From: an uncultured Bilophila sp.
GTDB lineage: Bacteria; Desulfobacterota; Desulfovibrionia; Desulfovibrionales; Desulfovibrionaceae
Reading direction: 5' to 3'
NCBI GenBank assembly: GCA_910585945.1
Contig: CAJUHZ010000003.1
Location: forward strand, 62,001-126,000
DNA length: 64,000 bases
The notes under the pieces were generated by a model that searched no databases, was not told the origin of the DNA, and worked only from the letters and a program-made list of their open reading frames with translations. Below, piece after piece: positions 57,767-64,000 of this stretch; position 1 is the stretch's first letter, and each line of letters starts with the position of its first letter. The translations under genes and the position numbers were made by a program.

Positions 57767-58282
57767 CTACGTCCAGCCGTTGTAATGGATTTTTTCCGGA
57801 TCGTAGCGATCTTCGCGGCTGAACGGCTGAGCCGGATGGCCGATGACCACAAGCCCGAGCGGGCGGATTTCTTCCGGCAGCCGGAACAGTTTGCGCATGC
57901 CGGCGACACGTTCCGGCACGGGGTGCACCCCGCACCAGACGGTCCCGAGATTCAGGGCGCGCGCCGCCAGGAGCATGTTCTGAATGGCGGCGGAGGCGTC
58001 TTCCACCCAGTACCCGTCCGGTTGAAAGGCCACGCGCGCGTCGGCGCAGACGAGCACGGCCAGAGGCGCCCTGGCGGCCATGCCGGCATACGGATGAACA
58101 GCGGGAATGGCCTCAAGCAGGGCGCGGTCATTGATCGCCACAAAGCGCCAGCACTGGGTGTTCCGGGCGGTGGGCGCGGCCATGGCCGCCGCAAGAATGC
58201 GCTGGAGATCCTCGTCGGAAACCGGCTCATCCGTATATTTGCGGATGCTGCGCCGGGTGTGGATGGCTTCAAACACGTCCAT
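57767..58282 (-). CDS. Nitroreductase-family FMN protein, copy 1
   Basis: A 171-residue cytosolic flavoprotein: MDVFEAIHTRRSIRKYTDEP with the FMN-binding RRSIRKY, AAPTARNTQCWRFV, EDASAAIQNMLLAARALNLG and GLVVIGHP near the C terminus. Such compact members reduce nitro groups or flavins with NAD(P)H. It is about 83 percent identical by hand alignment to the gene at 58480-58995, a tandem duplicate. GGGAGAAC lies before ATG 58282; ten upstream codons do not belong. Confidence 0.9.
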   Translation of the reverse strand: MDVFEAIHTRRSIRKYTDEPVSDEDLQRILAAAMAAPTARNTQCWRFVAINDRALLEAIPAVHPYAGMAARAPLAVLVCADARVAFQPDGYWVEDASAAIQNMLLAARALNLGTVWCGVHPVPERVAGMRKLFRLPEEIRPLGLVVIGHPAQPFSREDRYDPEKIHYNGWT

Positions 58283-58320
58283 TGTAGTTCTCCCGTTGGC
58301 GTTCTGGATCAACCCTCAAA

Positions 58321-58460
58321 TCCGCCTGCCGCAAAGCCGTTGTTGCGTCCGGCGGCGTTGCAGGGCCAACATTGCTCTCTCGGTATGCTTGATACAGCTT
58401 CGCCCAATGTTGTCGTCTTGCTGGCTGAAAAAATCAGCTTTCGCGGACGGCGTTTTCAAT
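58321..58460 (+). repeat. 136-bp dispersed element, copy D, between the nitroreductase genes
   Basis: CGCCTGCCGCAAAGCCGTTG, GGCGGCGTTGCAGGGCC, ACAGCTTCGCCCAATGTTG and GCTGA-AAAAA-TCAGC before GCGGACGGCGTTTTCA, matching copies A to C. It lies exactly in the spacer of the tandem duplication. Confidence 0.75.
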
Positions 58461-58479
58461 GGGGGCTGGCCCCGGTTTT

Positions 58480-58995
58480 TCAGTCCCAGCCGTTGTAGCG
58501 GACCTTTTCCGGATCGTAGCGATCTTCGCGGGTGAATTCCCGGGCCGGATGACCAATGACCACAAGCCCGAGCGCGCGGATGGCTTCGGGCAGGCGGAAC
58601 AGCCGGCGGATGCCCTCTTCATACGCGGGATCGGGATGCACGGCGCACCAGACGGTTCCGAGATCCAGAGCGCGCGCCGCCAGGAGCATGTTCTGAATGG
58701 CGGCGGAGGCGTCTTCCACCCAGTATCCGTCCGGCTGGCAGGCCACGCGCGCGTCGGCGCAGACGAGCACGGCCACGGGAGCCTTGGCGGCCATGCGCGC
58801 GTAGGGTTGCACGGTCTGGATGGATTCAAGCAGGGAGCGATCATTGATCACCACAAAGCGCCAGCACTGGGTGTTCCGGGCAGTGGGCGCGGCCATGCCG
58901 GCGGCAAGGATGCGCTGCAGATCCTCGTCGGAAACCGGTTCGTCCGTGTATTTGCGGATGCTGCGCCGGGTGTGGATGGCTTCAAAAATATCCAT
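58480..58995 (-). CDS. Nitroreductase-family FMN protein, copy 2
   Basis: The upstream paralogue, 171 residues, MDIFEAIHTRRSIRKYTDEP, with the same FMN contacts. Changes from copy 1 cluster at about residues 54-67 and 118-131, around the expected active-site loop, so the two may differ in substrate. AAGGAG with ideal spacing precedes the ATG, a stronger site than in copy 1. Substrate unknown. Confidence 0.9.
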   Translation of the reverse strand: MDIFEAIHTRRSIRKYTDEPVSDEDLQRILAAGMAAPTARNTQCWRFVVINDRSLLESIQTVQPYARMAAKAPVAVLVCADARVACQPDGYWVEDASAAIQNMLLAARALDLGTVWCAVHPDPAYEEGIRRLFRLPEAIRALGLVVIGHPAREFTREDRYDPEKVRYNGWD

Positions 58996-59494
58996 GCGAA
59001 CTCCTTGCAAGGTTGCGCGTCGGTTCCTTCACGCGTTTTTTGTCGCGTCCTGGAGCATTTTGCGATGAAAATATCCATTTTTCAATCGCGGCGTTGCCGT
59101 CACTTCCCCGCGAAGCGGGACAGGCGCGGCAAAACGCGGTTTGCCCGCTTGTTCGACACGGGGTCCGCTCTCGCGGCCGCCGGGCGTTTACCCGCAATTC
59201 ATTGGGAAAACGCTCTGATGGAGGCTGACTCTGGCCATTTTGCCAGAGTTTCACCACGTCGCCAACGTATTTCTCTCGGGCGGCCGCGCAGGCCGTGCCG
59301 GCTCTGGCATATCGCTTTTTCCGTTTTTTTCTTGACTCCAGAGAGCGGCGATATATGCTCACCCCCGCCCGCCCGTGCCTGGAGCGGGCGCTTTGTCTGC
59401 GGCGCAAGAATCGTGCGCCGTTTTGCATGAGGAATTTTCAACGGCGGAAACAACAGAGGTCGGCGGTGTGTCGGCCGGAGCTGAAGGAGAGCGT
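58996..59494. other. 500-base gap with promoter and hairpin upstream of the zinc-ribbon/CarD-like gene
   Basis: Contains a perfect eight-base-pair hairpin ACTCTGGC / GCCAGAGT with a six-base loop (59227-59248) and a good promoter (59332-59359). The frame of the next gene is open from 59375, but its coding look starts at 59495. No other gene was seen. Confidence 0.6.
59332..59359 (+). promoter_or_regulatory. Sigma-70-type promoter
   Basis: TTGACT and TATGCT with a 16-base spacer, in an AT-rich pocket 135 bases before the zinc-ribbon/CarD-like gene. A leader of about 130 bases would be made. Confidence 0.5.
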
Positions 59495-60022
59495 ATGGCC
59501 GGCATGGCGGGTCCGGGTGATCGGATAGAGGCGCGCTGCACCCGTTGCAACGATGTGACGGGGCATGTGGTGGTTGCTCTGGTGGGCGGCGAAATCGTCA
59601 AGGTGGAGTGCCGCGCGTGCGGGAGCGTGCACAAGTACCACCCCCCCGTCGCGGCCGGCAGGGCCAGGGAGACGGCTTCGGTTTGCCGCGTCAAGCCGGG
59701 GCAGGATCGGCGCGATGCCGTGTCCGCCGCGGCTCCGGCGGGGGCGACTTCCCCGGGGGCGGAAAAGAGCGCCTCACGGGCTGGCGCGGCTTCGCTTTCC
59801 CGGGGGCAGCGCCTTGCGGAAGAGCAGGAGCAATCCTGGCAACGGGCGCTCAACACGTCCGCAGCCACGCCAAGGCCCTATGCCATGAACGCCTCGTTTG
59901 CCGAGGGAGACGTCGTCGATCATCCCAAATTCGGCCTTGGCGTGGTGCGCGAGGTGCTTCCTCCCGACAAGATTCAGGTGCTTTTCCGGGATGGAAGCCG
60001 CCTTTTACGCTGCGCCGTGTGA
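59495..60022 (+). CDS. Zinc-ribbon plus CarD/Tudor-like domain protein
   Basis: A 175-residue cytosolic protein with two ends and a flexible middle. N-terminal: CTRCNDVTGHVVVALVGGEI and CRACGSVHKYHP, two C-x2-C pairs of a zinc ribbon. Middle: about 70 residues rich in Ala, Arg and Gly. C-terminal: FAEGDVVDHPKFGLGVV then KIQVLFRDGSRLLRC, the short beta-barrel motif found in CarD and at the end of UvrD/PcrA, which binds RNA polymerase. This suggests a transcription-linked factor, not demonstrated. AAGGAGAG precedes the start. Its 3' end overlaps convergent prmA by 18 bases. Confidence 0.8.
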   Translation: MAGMAGPGDRIEARCTRCNDVTGHVVVALVGGEIVKVECRACGSVHKYHPPVAAGRARETASVCRVKPGQDRRDAVSAAAPAGATSPGAEKSASRAGAASLSRGQRLAEEQEQSWQRALNTSAATPRPYAMNASFAEGDVVDHPKFGLGVVREVLPPDKIQVLFRDGSRLLRCAV

Positions 60023-60919
60023 GTTCAATCCCCAAATCAGGGCGACCCAGTCGCCGGAAACAAGCCGTCGGGCCGGCCCGAGGGGAGCGTAAGCGGCTTC
60101 CACGGCGTCGGCCTGAATATCGAGCAGACCGGAAAGGACAAGCCGCCCTTCCGGCTTGAGCCGCGCCATGATTTCGGGCGCCAGATCGCGCAGGGGGCCG
60201 GCCAGAATGTTGGCCAGGATTATGTCGAAGCGTTCCTCTCCGCCGGCTTCCACACTTCCGGTCCGGGCGGCGAAGCCCTCCGCATGGTTGAGAGCCGCGT
60301 TTTCCAGCGCGTTTTCCACAGCCACGGGATCAATGTCCGCCCCGATGCCCGAAAGACCCATCAGCGTGCAGGCGATGCCGAGAATGCCTGTTCCTGTCCC
60401 TATATCGAAAAAGCGCATTCCAGCCTGAAGCGGCCGGGAGGTCAGGGTTGCGTCGCACAACATGCCCACGGCGCGAAGGCACAGCGTCGTGCTGTTGTGG
60501 TGGCCGGTGCCGAAGGCCGATTTCGGCTCGATGAGAATGGCGCGGCGTCCTTCCTCCGGGGTGACGTCCGCAAGCCAGGGCGGAAGCACCAGAAAGGGAC
60601 CGGCCGGCACCGGCGTGAAGAATTCCCGCCAGGCGGCCGTCCAGTCCTGCCGGGGAACGGCCGCGCGCTCCACACGCACGCCGGACGCGCGGGCGGCCAG
60701 CTCGGCTTCCACACGCTCCGCGACAGTCGTGTTGTCGCAATGCACGGCGAAACGGGTTTCGCCTGTGGGCAGGCTTTCTTCTTCCCATCCGTAGGCAATA
60801 TTCCGCACGAGAATGCCTGTGACGGCGTCTGTCATTTCGTCGGGGGTGAAAATGTCCAGGCGGAGAAGATCCGGCTGCACAGCTTCAGGGGCACAGGGGC
60901 TTTGACTTGATTCTGCCAT
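60005..60919 (-). CDS. prmA: Ribosomal protein L11 methyltransferase
   Basis: PrmA trimethylates ribosomal protein L11. The 304-residue protein has an N-terminal ACT-like domain (LRLDIFTPDEMTDAVTG) and a SAM domain: PKSAFGTGHHNSTTLCLRA, FFDIGTGTGILGIACTLMG, GADIDPVAVENALENAALN and FDIILANILAGPLRDLAPEI. All family motifs are intact. The ribosome site is weak. It converges with the zinc-ribbon/CarD-like gene. Confidence 0.92.
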   Translation of the reverse strand: MAESSQSPCAPEAVQPDLLRLDIFTPDEMTDAVTGILVRNIAYGWEEESLPTGETRFAVHCDNTTVAERVEAELAARASGVRVERAAVPRQDWTAAWREFFTPVPAGPFLVLPPWLADVTPEEGRRAILIEPKSAFGTGHHNSTTLCLRAVGMLCDATLTSRPLQAGMRFFDIGTGTGILGIACTLMGLSGIGADIDPVAVENALENAALNHAEGFAARTGSVEAGGEERFDIILANILAGPLRDLAPEIMARLKPEGRLVLSGLLDIQADAVEAAYAPLGPARRLVSGDWVALIWGLNSHGAA

Positions 60920-61194
60920 GGCGTTTCGTTTCCAGCGAGGCGTTTAGGGGTGCGGGATCGGCATGGATCCGCGAGAGGCCCCTGCGTTTTGTCGATGTGC
61001 TGTTCTTGCCTTTTTACCAGGAGGTTTTTTATCCCGTGCGGGCTTCATGGAAGGGCGCTCTGCAGAAAATTTCCCGGCAGAGCGATGTTCCGCGGAGGAA
61101 TCGGGACGAACAGCGCGCCTAGGGCCTGTTCACACAAACAGAGAATAAACATAATTTTTACAAATGGTTATCCTCTTTTGGGGCGAGGCTGAAT

Positions 61195-61313
61195 TATGAA
61201 GATCATTCGCCAAAAAACGTGGTTTTTGGCTCATTCACGGCGCTTTTCGCGTCGCACCAGACTTTCGTCTGGCGGTAGAAGTCATTTCATGCGAATTATG
61301 AAATGACTTCTAC
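61195..61313 (-). repeat. Composite hairpin repeat, long copy B
   Basis: Reverse-complement match of 25667-25790. It contains a perfect 16-bp hairpin GTAGAAGTCATTTCAT / ATGAAATGACTTCTAC (61275-61313), a GC hairpin, and the core GCCAAAAA-CCACG-TTTTTTGGC (61209-61230, minus strand). The last variable hairpin is not closed here. Confidence 0.75.
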
Positions 61314-61371
61314 TTGCAAAAGTAGACACTACAAAATCTGTAAGGGTTTTGCGGCGGCGTAGCCGGGTTCA

Positions 61372-61433
61372 TTCGCGAAAAACCACGTTTTTTCGCGAAC
61401 GATCCTGCAAAAATTCTTCGCAGAATTTTTGCA
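61372..61433 (+). repeat. Composite hairpin repeat, short copy
   Basis: The core is TTCGCGAAAAA-CCACG-T-TTTTTCGCGAA (61372-61399), where the GCC/GGC stem base seen in other copies is replaced by GCG/CGC, a compensatory change. GATCC and a perfect 11-bp hairpin TGCAAAAATTC / GAATTTTTGCA (61406-61433) follow. Confidence 0.75.
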
Positions 61434-61535
61434 ATTAGACACTGGATGCGGCTCGGGCGCTGAAACGGACCGGTTCCGGCGCTGGTTCATATGCCGCAGG
61501 GCAGCCGCGCAAGATGCGTCCGTCAGGGCATATGA

Positions 61536-61578
61536 CACAGGTTCTCTTGAAATCCGAGCGGCTTCAAGAGAACCTGTG
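61536..61578. repeat. Perfect 16-bp inverted repeat near mucR
   Basis: CACAGGTTCTCTTGAA and TTCAAGAGAACCTGTG are exact complements around an eleven-base loop, 56 bases after the mucR stop. There is no T-run. It may belong to the same hairpin class as the nearby copies. Confidence 0.6.
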
Positions 61579-61633
61579 CGCAGTCCGGGTTTGCTTCGCG
61601 CTTCCCGCAGGGAAGCCTTTTCAAAAAACCGTT

Positions 61634-62044
61634 TTATTTGACGACCTTTTTGCGTTTTTCCCAGAGCTTCATGTCCTGCATTTTTTTCCGCCGGGCGCGT
61701 TGCAATTCCTTGCAGGTCAGCGGCGTGCCTTTTTTCAGATTCCATTTTTCGCGGTATTCTTCCGGGGTAAGGCCGTGGCTCGCGAGGTGTTTGCTGGAAA
61801 TGATCTTGAAGACCTTGCCGCATTCAAGACATGTGACGGAACGCTCTTTGATCGATTTGCGGGGATCTCCCTGGAGCGCGCTGGACGCGGCGGATTCCTC
61901 CCCGCCAGCCATGCCGCCTTCCGTAGCTGTCTTGAGACCGGAAGACAGGCTGCGAACCATCGCAATGATTTGCTCATCGCTCATGACGCGCACGCTTGCC
62001 TGAGCTTTGACAATTTCCAAGGCTTCTTTCAAGAAATCATCCAT
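61634..62044 (-). CDS. MucR/Ros-family zinc-finger transcriptional regulator
   Basis: A 136-residue DNA-binding protein. The N-terminal half (MDDFLKEALEIVKAQASVRV) supports oligomerisation; the zinc finger is VTCLECGKVFKIISSKHLASHG (C-x2-C-x9-H-x3-H), followed by the family block LTPEEYREKWNL and a Lys/Arg-rich tail. MucR proteins bind AT-rich DNA and act like H-NS. GGAG ten bases upstream favours ATG 62044 over 62059. Best known from Alphaproteobacteria, the family also occurs in Desulfovibrio. AT-rich islands in this window (glucan synthase promoter, dnaA gap, dam) are possible targets (inference). Confidence 0.9.
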   Translation of the reverse strand: MDDFLKEALEIVKAQASVRVMSDEQIIAMVRSLSSGLKTATEGGMAGGEESAASSALQGDPRKSIKERSVTCLECGKVFKIISSKHLASHGLTPEEYREKWNLKKGTPLTCKELQRARRKKMQDMKLWEKRKKVVK

Positions 62045-62506
62045 GGGTATCTGCTCCATCGTGTGAAAATTAGAATGTCTTCCTATTGCATACCTCTTTG
62101 GAAAGTGCAATGACTTTAGAGTCTGCATTTTCTATGCAGTGTGATGCGCCCCGAGACGGATCTTTAGGATGCCCGCTGATTTATTTTAATTCTACAAGGA
62201 GTTAGCAGGTTGCAATAAAAAACGGCATATTGCGTTTTTCACAAAAATTTTTTTGCCGGGCAAGATCTTTTCGAGATGCGGGCAGGCGGGCGTCAGGCGC
62301 AACATGTTCTCTTGTCGGTCACGTCTCCTGAAAGGCGGCGGACACGCAAGGCCGGCCCCGTTACGGGCGGGGAAGGCGCGCGATACGGTGGGAAGACGGC
62401 GAAAGTAATCATTGCGGGCGGCTGTACATGCGGCGCGGCATGGTTACTTTAGGGGAGCCTGGGCACAAGCCTTCGGCGTAACTCCGATTTTCGAGAAGGA
62501 TAGCCG
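62045..62506. other. 460-base gap between mucR and a small gene
   Basis: The first 220 bases are AT-rich with mucR promoter-like sequence. From 62340 on the DNA is GC-rich and could fold: GGTTAC (62440) can pair with GTAACT (62477) around GCC repeats, just before the small gene. It does not match any riboswitch class I know. No coding frame was seen. Confidence 0.4.
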
Positions 62507-62713
62507 ATGAATCAAACGATGCAACAGCCTCTCATGTTGAACAAGGATGAACTGGTGGCTCTTGTGGCGGACGCGTACAGCATGGGCCTTGTCGCCGGCC
62601 AGCATTCGTGCGCGGCGCAAGGGGATCCCGATTTTGAAATGCAGGCGGTGACGCTCTTTTCCCACGGTTTTTCCGCCATGCTTTCCGAACCGTTCAACAA
62701 GCTGGAAGCGTGA
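62507..62713 (+). CDS. Small hypothetical protein
   Basis: A 68-residue acidic protein with GAAGGAT seven bases upstream of its ATG. Sequence MNQTMQQPLMLNKDELVALV is followed by a helix-rich part ending in a hydrophobic segment (MQAVTLFSHGFSAML). The single Cys and His residues make no motif. It stands alone, followed by a hairpin. Function unknown. Confidence 0.6.
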   Translation: MNQTMQQPLMLNKDELVALVADAYSMGLVAGQHSCAAQGDPDFEMQAVTLFSHGFSAMLSEPFNKLEA

Positions 62714-62762
62714 TTTTCCGAAACCGGAACAGCGCGTTCCGGAGTGAATACATCTCATGACG

Positions 62763-62799
62763 GCAAAGGCCCGTCCCTCTGTCGGGGGCGGGCCTTTGC
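62763..62799. terminator. Bidirectional hairpin between convergent genes
   Basis: GCAAAGGCCCGTCCC and GGGGCGGGCCTTTGC pair over 15 positions (one G-T), between the small gene and the convergent Sua5-family gene. The T-run is short (TTGCTTGCC), so efficiency is uncertain. Confidence 0.65.
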
Positions 62800-62829
62800 T
62801 TGCCTGCTGCGTTTATTCGGATGCTTTTT

Positions 62830-63480
62830 TCATGCGGGCGTCGTCCGTTCCACGCAGAAGCCGGCTTCTTCAAGATCCGCGCGGGTCACGGGGCCGTCGC
62901 GCAGAAGGCGCAGAACATTGTCTCCGAGATATTCCGCCAGAGTGGAGGCAAGGCCGCCGGCCGGAGCGGGCGGAGCGTCGAGCACGCCGCTTACGGCGGC
63001 GACAAGCTCGGGGTCAAGATCGGCGGCGACGGTGACGGCAGGGGTTCCGCTGATATTGGCGCTGCTGGCGCTGATGGGTTCGCCCACGGCCCGGGCCAGG
63101 GCGCGGGCCGCCGGATGGGCGGAGAGCCGCACGGCCACCCGGCCTGTGCCGCCGGTCAGAATGTCGGGCACGCGCAGGCGGGCCGGAAAAATGATGGAAA
63201 GCGGCCCCGGCCAGAAACGCCGCAGGAGGGGCATGACTGAATCCGGCGCTTTGGTGATGAGATCAAGCTGTTCCCACTCGCCAAGGATGATGGGGAGCGG
63301 CCGCACGGTGGAGCGGCGCTTGGCCCGGAACACGCGGGCGGAGGCGTCAGCGTCGAGAGCGCGGCTCCCCAGGCCGAAAAACGTCTCGGTGGGGAAAATC
63401 ACCGGTTGGCCGGCGCGCATGAGTTCCGCCGCAAGATCGGGTCCAATCAGGGGAAGCCCGCGTATTTCTGTCTTGTCCAT
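62830..63480 (-). CDS. Sua5/YciO/YrdC-family threonylcarbamoyl-AMP synthase
   Basis: A 216-residue protein of the YrdC fold that makes threonylcarbamoyl-AMP for tRNA t6A. Family blocks: AGQPVIFPTETFFGLGSRAL, FRAKRRSTVRPLPIIL, LLRRFWPGPLSIIFPA, VAVRLSAHPAARALARA and PISASSANISG. The KR-S-TxxP region is the substrate site. ATG 63480 has GGGAGG before it. Size fits the short YrdC/TsaC form without the Sua5 C-terminal domain. Whether it is TsaC or a YciO paralogue cannot be decided by eye. Confidence 0.88.
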   Translation of the reverse strand: MDKTEIRGLPLIGPDLAAELMRAGQPVIFPTETFFGLGSRALDADASARVFRAKRRSTVRPLPIILGEWEQLDLITKAPDSVMPLLRRFWPGPLSIIFPARLRVPDILTGGTGRVAVRLSAHPAARALARAVGEPISASSANISGTPAVTVAADLDPELVAAVSGVLDAPPAPAGGLASTLAEYLGDNVLRLLRDGPVTRADLEEAGFCVERTTPA

Positions 63481-63626
63481 GCCATCCTCCCGGCTTGCGT
63501 CGTCCCTCTGCATGGGAGTATGCCACAAGCGCCGCCGAATTGAAACAAGGGACGCGCGTCGACAGCGGGGCAGAATTTTGAAAGATGGGGACCGGGCCGC
63601 TCCCCCGCGCGTTCCGGAGGATCCTG

Positions 63627-64000
63627 ATGCTGAAACCCTTGCGCCTTATTGCGGTCGGCAGACTGAAAACCCCGTTCTGGAAAGCGGCGGCCGCCCATTA
63701 TGTGGAACGACTGGCGCGCTGGCGCGCCCTTGCCGTGAGCGAAGTGAAGGACGGCGATCCCGCCTTGCCTGTGGAACAGCGCAAAAACCAGGAAGGGCGG
63801 GCCATTCTCGCCGCGCTCGCCCCGCGCGACATTCCGTTCTGCCTTGACGAGCATGGAGAAGCGCTGACCTCCCGCGCGCTTTCCCGCCTTTTGGAAGCGC
63901 TCCCGGCCAATGCCCGTCCCTGCTTCATTGTGGGCGGAGCCTACGGACTGGACCCGACGGTGATCGCGGCGGGCAGGCGTGTTCTTGCCCTGGGACCGCT
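63627..64000 (+). CDS. rlmH: 23S rRNA pseudouridine-1915 N3-methyltransferase, partial
   Basis: The first 124 residues of RlmH, cut by the window edge. MLKPLRLIAVGRLKTPFWK begins the SPOUT fold, and VGGAYGLDPTV near the end is the knotted SAM site (GGA-G). It methylates the pseudouridine in helix 69. CCGGAGG lies six bases before the ATG. RlmH and RsfS are often near each other in genomes; here they are 60 kb apart. Confidence 0.92.
   Translation, partial: MLKPLRLIAVGRLKTPFWKAAAAHYVERLARWRALAVSEVKDGDPALPVEQRKNQEGRAILAALAPRDIPFCLDEHGEALTSRALSRLLEALPANARPCFIVGGAYGLDPTVIAAGRRVLALGP

Larger units (their letters stand above)
60920..61633. other. 710-base gene-free region rich in hairpins
   Basis: Bases 60920-61130 hold the prmA promoter side and nothing else recognisable. 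From about 61140 to 61600 there are at least three large inverted repeats, at 61195-61313, 61372-61433 and 61536-61578. This is the densest cluster of composite hairpin repeats in the window, between prmA and mucR. No frame looks coding. Confidence 0.7.

Noticed and set aside
60907..61122. 71-codon plus-strand frame after prmA
   Set aside because: Its start lies inside the prmA promoter side with no ribosome site and random-looking sequence.

Overview
The window is GC-rich chromosomal DNA with dense, mostly housekeeping gene content. It probably comes from the Desulfovibrionaceae (Desulfovibrio-like sulfate reducers). That placement is inferred from gene content: an IspD-IspF fusion, LpxI rather than LpxH, a MucR/Ros-type zinc-finger regulator outside the Alphaproteobacteria, a TRAP importer, and a Nif3 / coiled-coil zinc-ribbon / RNase P RNA gene string. 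No taxonomic marker was aligned.

Layout. 1-4.1 kb is a minus-strand run (rsfS, gpmI, a zinc-ribbon protein, an MFS exporter, and a partial gene at the edge). 4.3-6.0 kb holds a small orphan gene, tRNA-Phe and an M48 lipoprotein protease. 6.6-9.3 kb has two CgeB-like glycosyltransferases that overlap tail to tail; the second ends a minus-strand string with rnr, lpxK and an unknown gene. 14.0-17.9 kb is a plus-strand string: purC, lpxI, a small unknown, mutM, leuB. 18.1-19.9 kb encodes an exported Ser-Xaa-Pro repeat protein coupled to an HprK-like kinase fused to a PqqD-like domain; this is the best candidate for an undescribed system. 20.0-25.7 kb has a divergent dnaA, an AT-rich origin-like gap, a CpoB/YbgF-like lipoprotein, dprA and a Xer recombinase. 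26.3-30.4 kb is a TRAP operon plus an orphan solute-binding protein. 30.5-37.5 kb has a CYTH protein, a secreted protein, a NimA-like flavoprotein, argH, argG, a metallo-beta-lactamase hydrolase and hicBA. A giant cyclic beta-1,2-glucan synthase fills 37.6-46.6 kb. 46.9-51.0 kb is nif3, a zinc-ribbon gene, rnpB, ispDF and dtd. An AT-rich solitary adenine methylase and a Na/Pi transporter follow. 53.8-57.5 kb is the minus-strand block rpsF-rpsR-rplI-dnaB-cysE-lipoprotein. 57.8-64.0 kb has two tandem nitroreductases, a zinc-ribbon/CarD-like protein, prmA, mucR, a small orphan gene, a Sua5-family gene and partial rlmH.

The gaps between genes carry several dispersed structured repeat families. 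One is a hairpin with a conserved CCACG loop, compensatory stem changes, and a second hairpin of unrelated sequence beside it in most copies (near 4.76, 25.7, 49.1, 61.2 and 61.4 kb). A second, of about 136 bp, has four copies (31.05, 31.96, 32.9 and 58.3 kb). A third is a string of GC-rich palindromes with four copies (6.4, 30.4, 31.2 and 33.0 kb). A fourth, of about 120 bp, occurs as an inverted pair (6.3 and 32.7 kb). All were found by eye.
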